From positions 1 through 31,199 of the IMG/VR virus record IMGVR_UViG_3300009183_000251: a DNA stretch of 31,199 nucleotides; one strand, 5' to 3'. The notes beneath the pieces are model-generated. The model saw only the letters and a list, made by a program, of their open reading frames with translations, was not told where the DNA came from and did not search any database. Numbering within the stretch: position 1 is the first letter of the stretch; each line of letters opens with the position of its first letter. Below, in pieces: positions 29,996-31,199 of this stretch. Made by a program: the position numbers and the translations under genes. The DNA comes from a virus.

Positions 29996-30559
29996 ATGTT
30001 AATTCCAAATTTTAATCAATGTAATAGTTTACTCGAGTTTTATAATTACGCCTGCGAGTGTTTTGTTAAAGAATACGGGCCAGAATTTATCTTGTATTAC
30101 CAGCATATACAACGTCTAATAACTGAATGCGACAGTTATAAAGAGCTTGGAGTGTTGTCGGGTGTGAGTGCTGCAGCCGCTTGGGTAGGAAATACAAATT
30201 TAAAATATATTGAATTAGTTGACGTTAACTTTGATACCATAACTCCTCATCGCCATTTGTTTGAACAAGAATGCAAGAATCGTATAGTGTTCAATCATAA
30301 CAGTAGCATTGACACTAGTATTCCAGTATCAACAGTGGACATGCTCATGGTTGATAGTATACACTCCTATAAACATGTCTGTGCTGAAATTAAACTGCAT
30401 GCACCAAAAGTGAACAAATATATTGTATTTCATGACGCTCGACATCCCCCTGTTAAGAAAGCAATTGATGAATTTGTAGCTGGAGGCAATTGGGAATATG
30501 TAGTGTATGATGATCGTAGTTTTGGGTACGCTATTATTAAAAGAAAAGAACATACTTAA
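29996..30559 (+). CDS. Class I methyltransferase (Methyltransf_24/CmcI-like)
   Basis: A 187-residue protein. ELGVLSGVSA (50-59) is motif I, IELVDVNFDTI (72-82) holds the acidic strand-2 residue, MLMVDSIHSYKHVCAEI (116-132) is the family hallmark, and YIVFHDARH (142-150) provides a likely metal-binding HD. These agree with the Methyltransf_24/cephalosporin-hydroxylase-type fold. No strong ribosome site is seen; start is one base after the previous stop, so coupling is likely. A sugar or lipid methylase working with the two preceding enzymes is the best guess. The start is TAATG-coupled to the next gene. Confidence 0.75.
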   Translation: MLIPNFNQCNSLLEFYNYACECFVKEYGPEFILYYQHIQRLITECDSYKELGVLSGVSAAAAWVGNTNLKYIELVDVNFDTITPHRHLFEQECKNRIVFNHNSSIDTSIPVSTVDMLMVDSIHSYKHVCAEIKLHAPKVNKYIVFHDARHPPVKKAIDEFVAGGNWEYVVYDDRSFGYAIIKRKEHT

Positions 30560-31199
30560 TGAAAAATGTTGTAATGAGATTCTGGAGTACAAGAATTCCA
30601 GATCTTCAATATAGTTGCCCTGGATTTGGAGACATTGTTCATAGTTGTCTTTTGACTTATCTTTACGGGCAAGCACACGGTGAGCCTGCAACCTTACATA
30701 TTGCAAGTCATCAGTATAACCGAGACAAGCCCACTACTTGGAACGAAGTAATTAAATTATTTCCAAAAGACACTGTATTTTTAAAACCTTACGAAACAAC
30801 CACTATGACTGATCAGGCATTTCTTGATCTTGTGTTGGCCGAGCATCCAAACGCTGAATTACATTACTACAAAAAATATCCAGGTAAACTACAAAAACCA
30901 TTGACTCCATTCTTTTGGGTAGATGATTATCTTGTTGCTGAAAAATTTCCAAGTCTTGCCGCCGACGATCTCAGTGCCTCTATTTGTTTACCCGAAAGTT
31001 TTGCTACTATGCAAATAGATGCAACAAGTATTCAACGGCGTCCTACACAAGAACAAGTGGATCAACTGTATAAAAAATTTGCCGATCTTGGTTGTGAAAT
31101 AGTTGTTGTAGGAGGCGACGCTGTTGATCCGGCTCTACGTAGAGCAACCGGCGCTGGATATGCAATGAGTCGTGCCAAATATCACATTGGAGTTGACAG
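30559..31199 (+). CDS. Glycosyltransferase-like protein (GT9-type C-terminal half), partial
   Basis: Open at the right edge; 213 residues are visible. The start ATG overlaps the TAA of the preceding gene (TAATG). PGFGDIVHSCLLTYLYG (21-37) looks like the GDxxxxTP-type N-terminal loop of GT-B enzymes. IVVVGGDAVDPALRRA (181-196) and KYHIGVD (207-213) match the GG.aE and the HxGxDS motif of heptosyltransferase/GT9-like proteins. Probably adds a sugar to the same glycan as its neighbours. The donor, acceptor and full length cannot be told. Confidence 0.6.
   Translation, partial: MKNVVMRFWSTRIPDLQYSCPGFGDIVHSCLLTYLYGQAHGEPATLHIASHQYNRDKPTTWNEVIKLFPKDTVFLKPYETTTMTDQAFLDLVLAEHPNAELHYYKKYPGKLQKPLTPFFWVDDYLVAEKFPSLAADDLSASICLPESFATMQIDATSIQRRPTQEQVDQLYKKFADLGCEIVVVGGDAVDPALRRATGAGYAMSRAKYHIGVD

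Noticed and set aside
1-31199. tRNA genes, CRISPR arrays, integrase or attachment sites
   Set aside because: I looked for cloverleaf-like stretches, regularly spaced repeats and recombinase motifs and saw none; the space between genes is too short for most of these.

Overview
The window is a gene-dense piece of a T4-like (myovirus) phage genome, most likely an environmental or metagenomic phage of a Gram-negative proteobacterium. Evidence for T4 type: a gp41-like DnaB helicase next to a gp61-like primase, a UvsW-like helicase, a likely clamp-loader small subunit (gp62), a class Ia ribonucleotide reductase large subunit, free-standing HNH and GIY-YIG homing endonucleases, and repeated TAAATA late-promoter elements. 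The phage-borne IscU closely follows the beta/gammaproteobacterial pattern, which hints at such a host. No tRNA, rRNA, CRISPR array, integrase or IS element was seen, and no gap without a gene exceeds about 130 bases.

Layout. 1-2676 (minus): 3' part of nrdA, a small unknown gene and a beta-helix tail fibre/spike. 2714-4807 (minus): PD-(D/E)XK nuclease, HNH endonuclease, then iscU-iscA from their own sigma70-like promoter. 4863-11349 (minus): conserved unknown and probably late/virion genes, including a 637-residue protein with two nucleotidyltransferase-like regions. 11370-15421 (minus): an overlapping run of primase, helicase, radical SAM protein and SDR-like protein; a GIY-YIG gene overlaps the primase start. 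16100-17248 (minus): a late structural protein. 17309-17686 (plus): one lone conserved gene. 17661-22217 (minus): UvsW, gp62-like protein, a zinc-finger protein and a 192-residue DnaE-like mini-protein. 22315-24329 (minus): AAA+ ATPase, a 41-residue membrane protein and a late protein. 24357-31199: glycosyltransferases, a sugar epimerase and methyltransferases diverging from a 16-bp palindromic promoter.

How it fits together. Six sigma70-type promoters share an extended -10 (TGnTATAAT or TGnTATACT) and drive nuclease, isc, replication/repair and AAA+ genes. Thirteen TAAATA sites sit before structural, glycan and endonuclease genes. Several promoters of both classes lie so close to the start codon that leaderless or nearly leaderless mRNAs are predicted. 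Genes within runs are coupled by ATGA or TAATG overlaps. The most unusual content is the mini DnaE-like protein beside the clamp loader, the dual nucleotidyltransferase-like protein, the phage IscU/IscA pair together with a radical SAM enzyme, and a shared M-x-[I/L]-x-E N-terminus on four proteins that may be a head-targeting tag.
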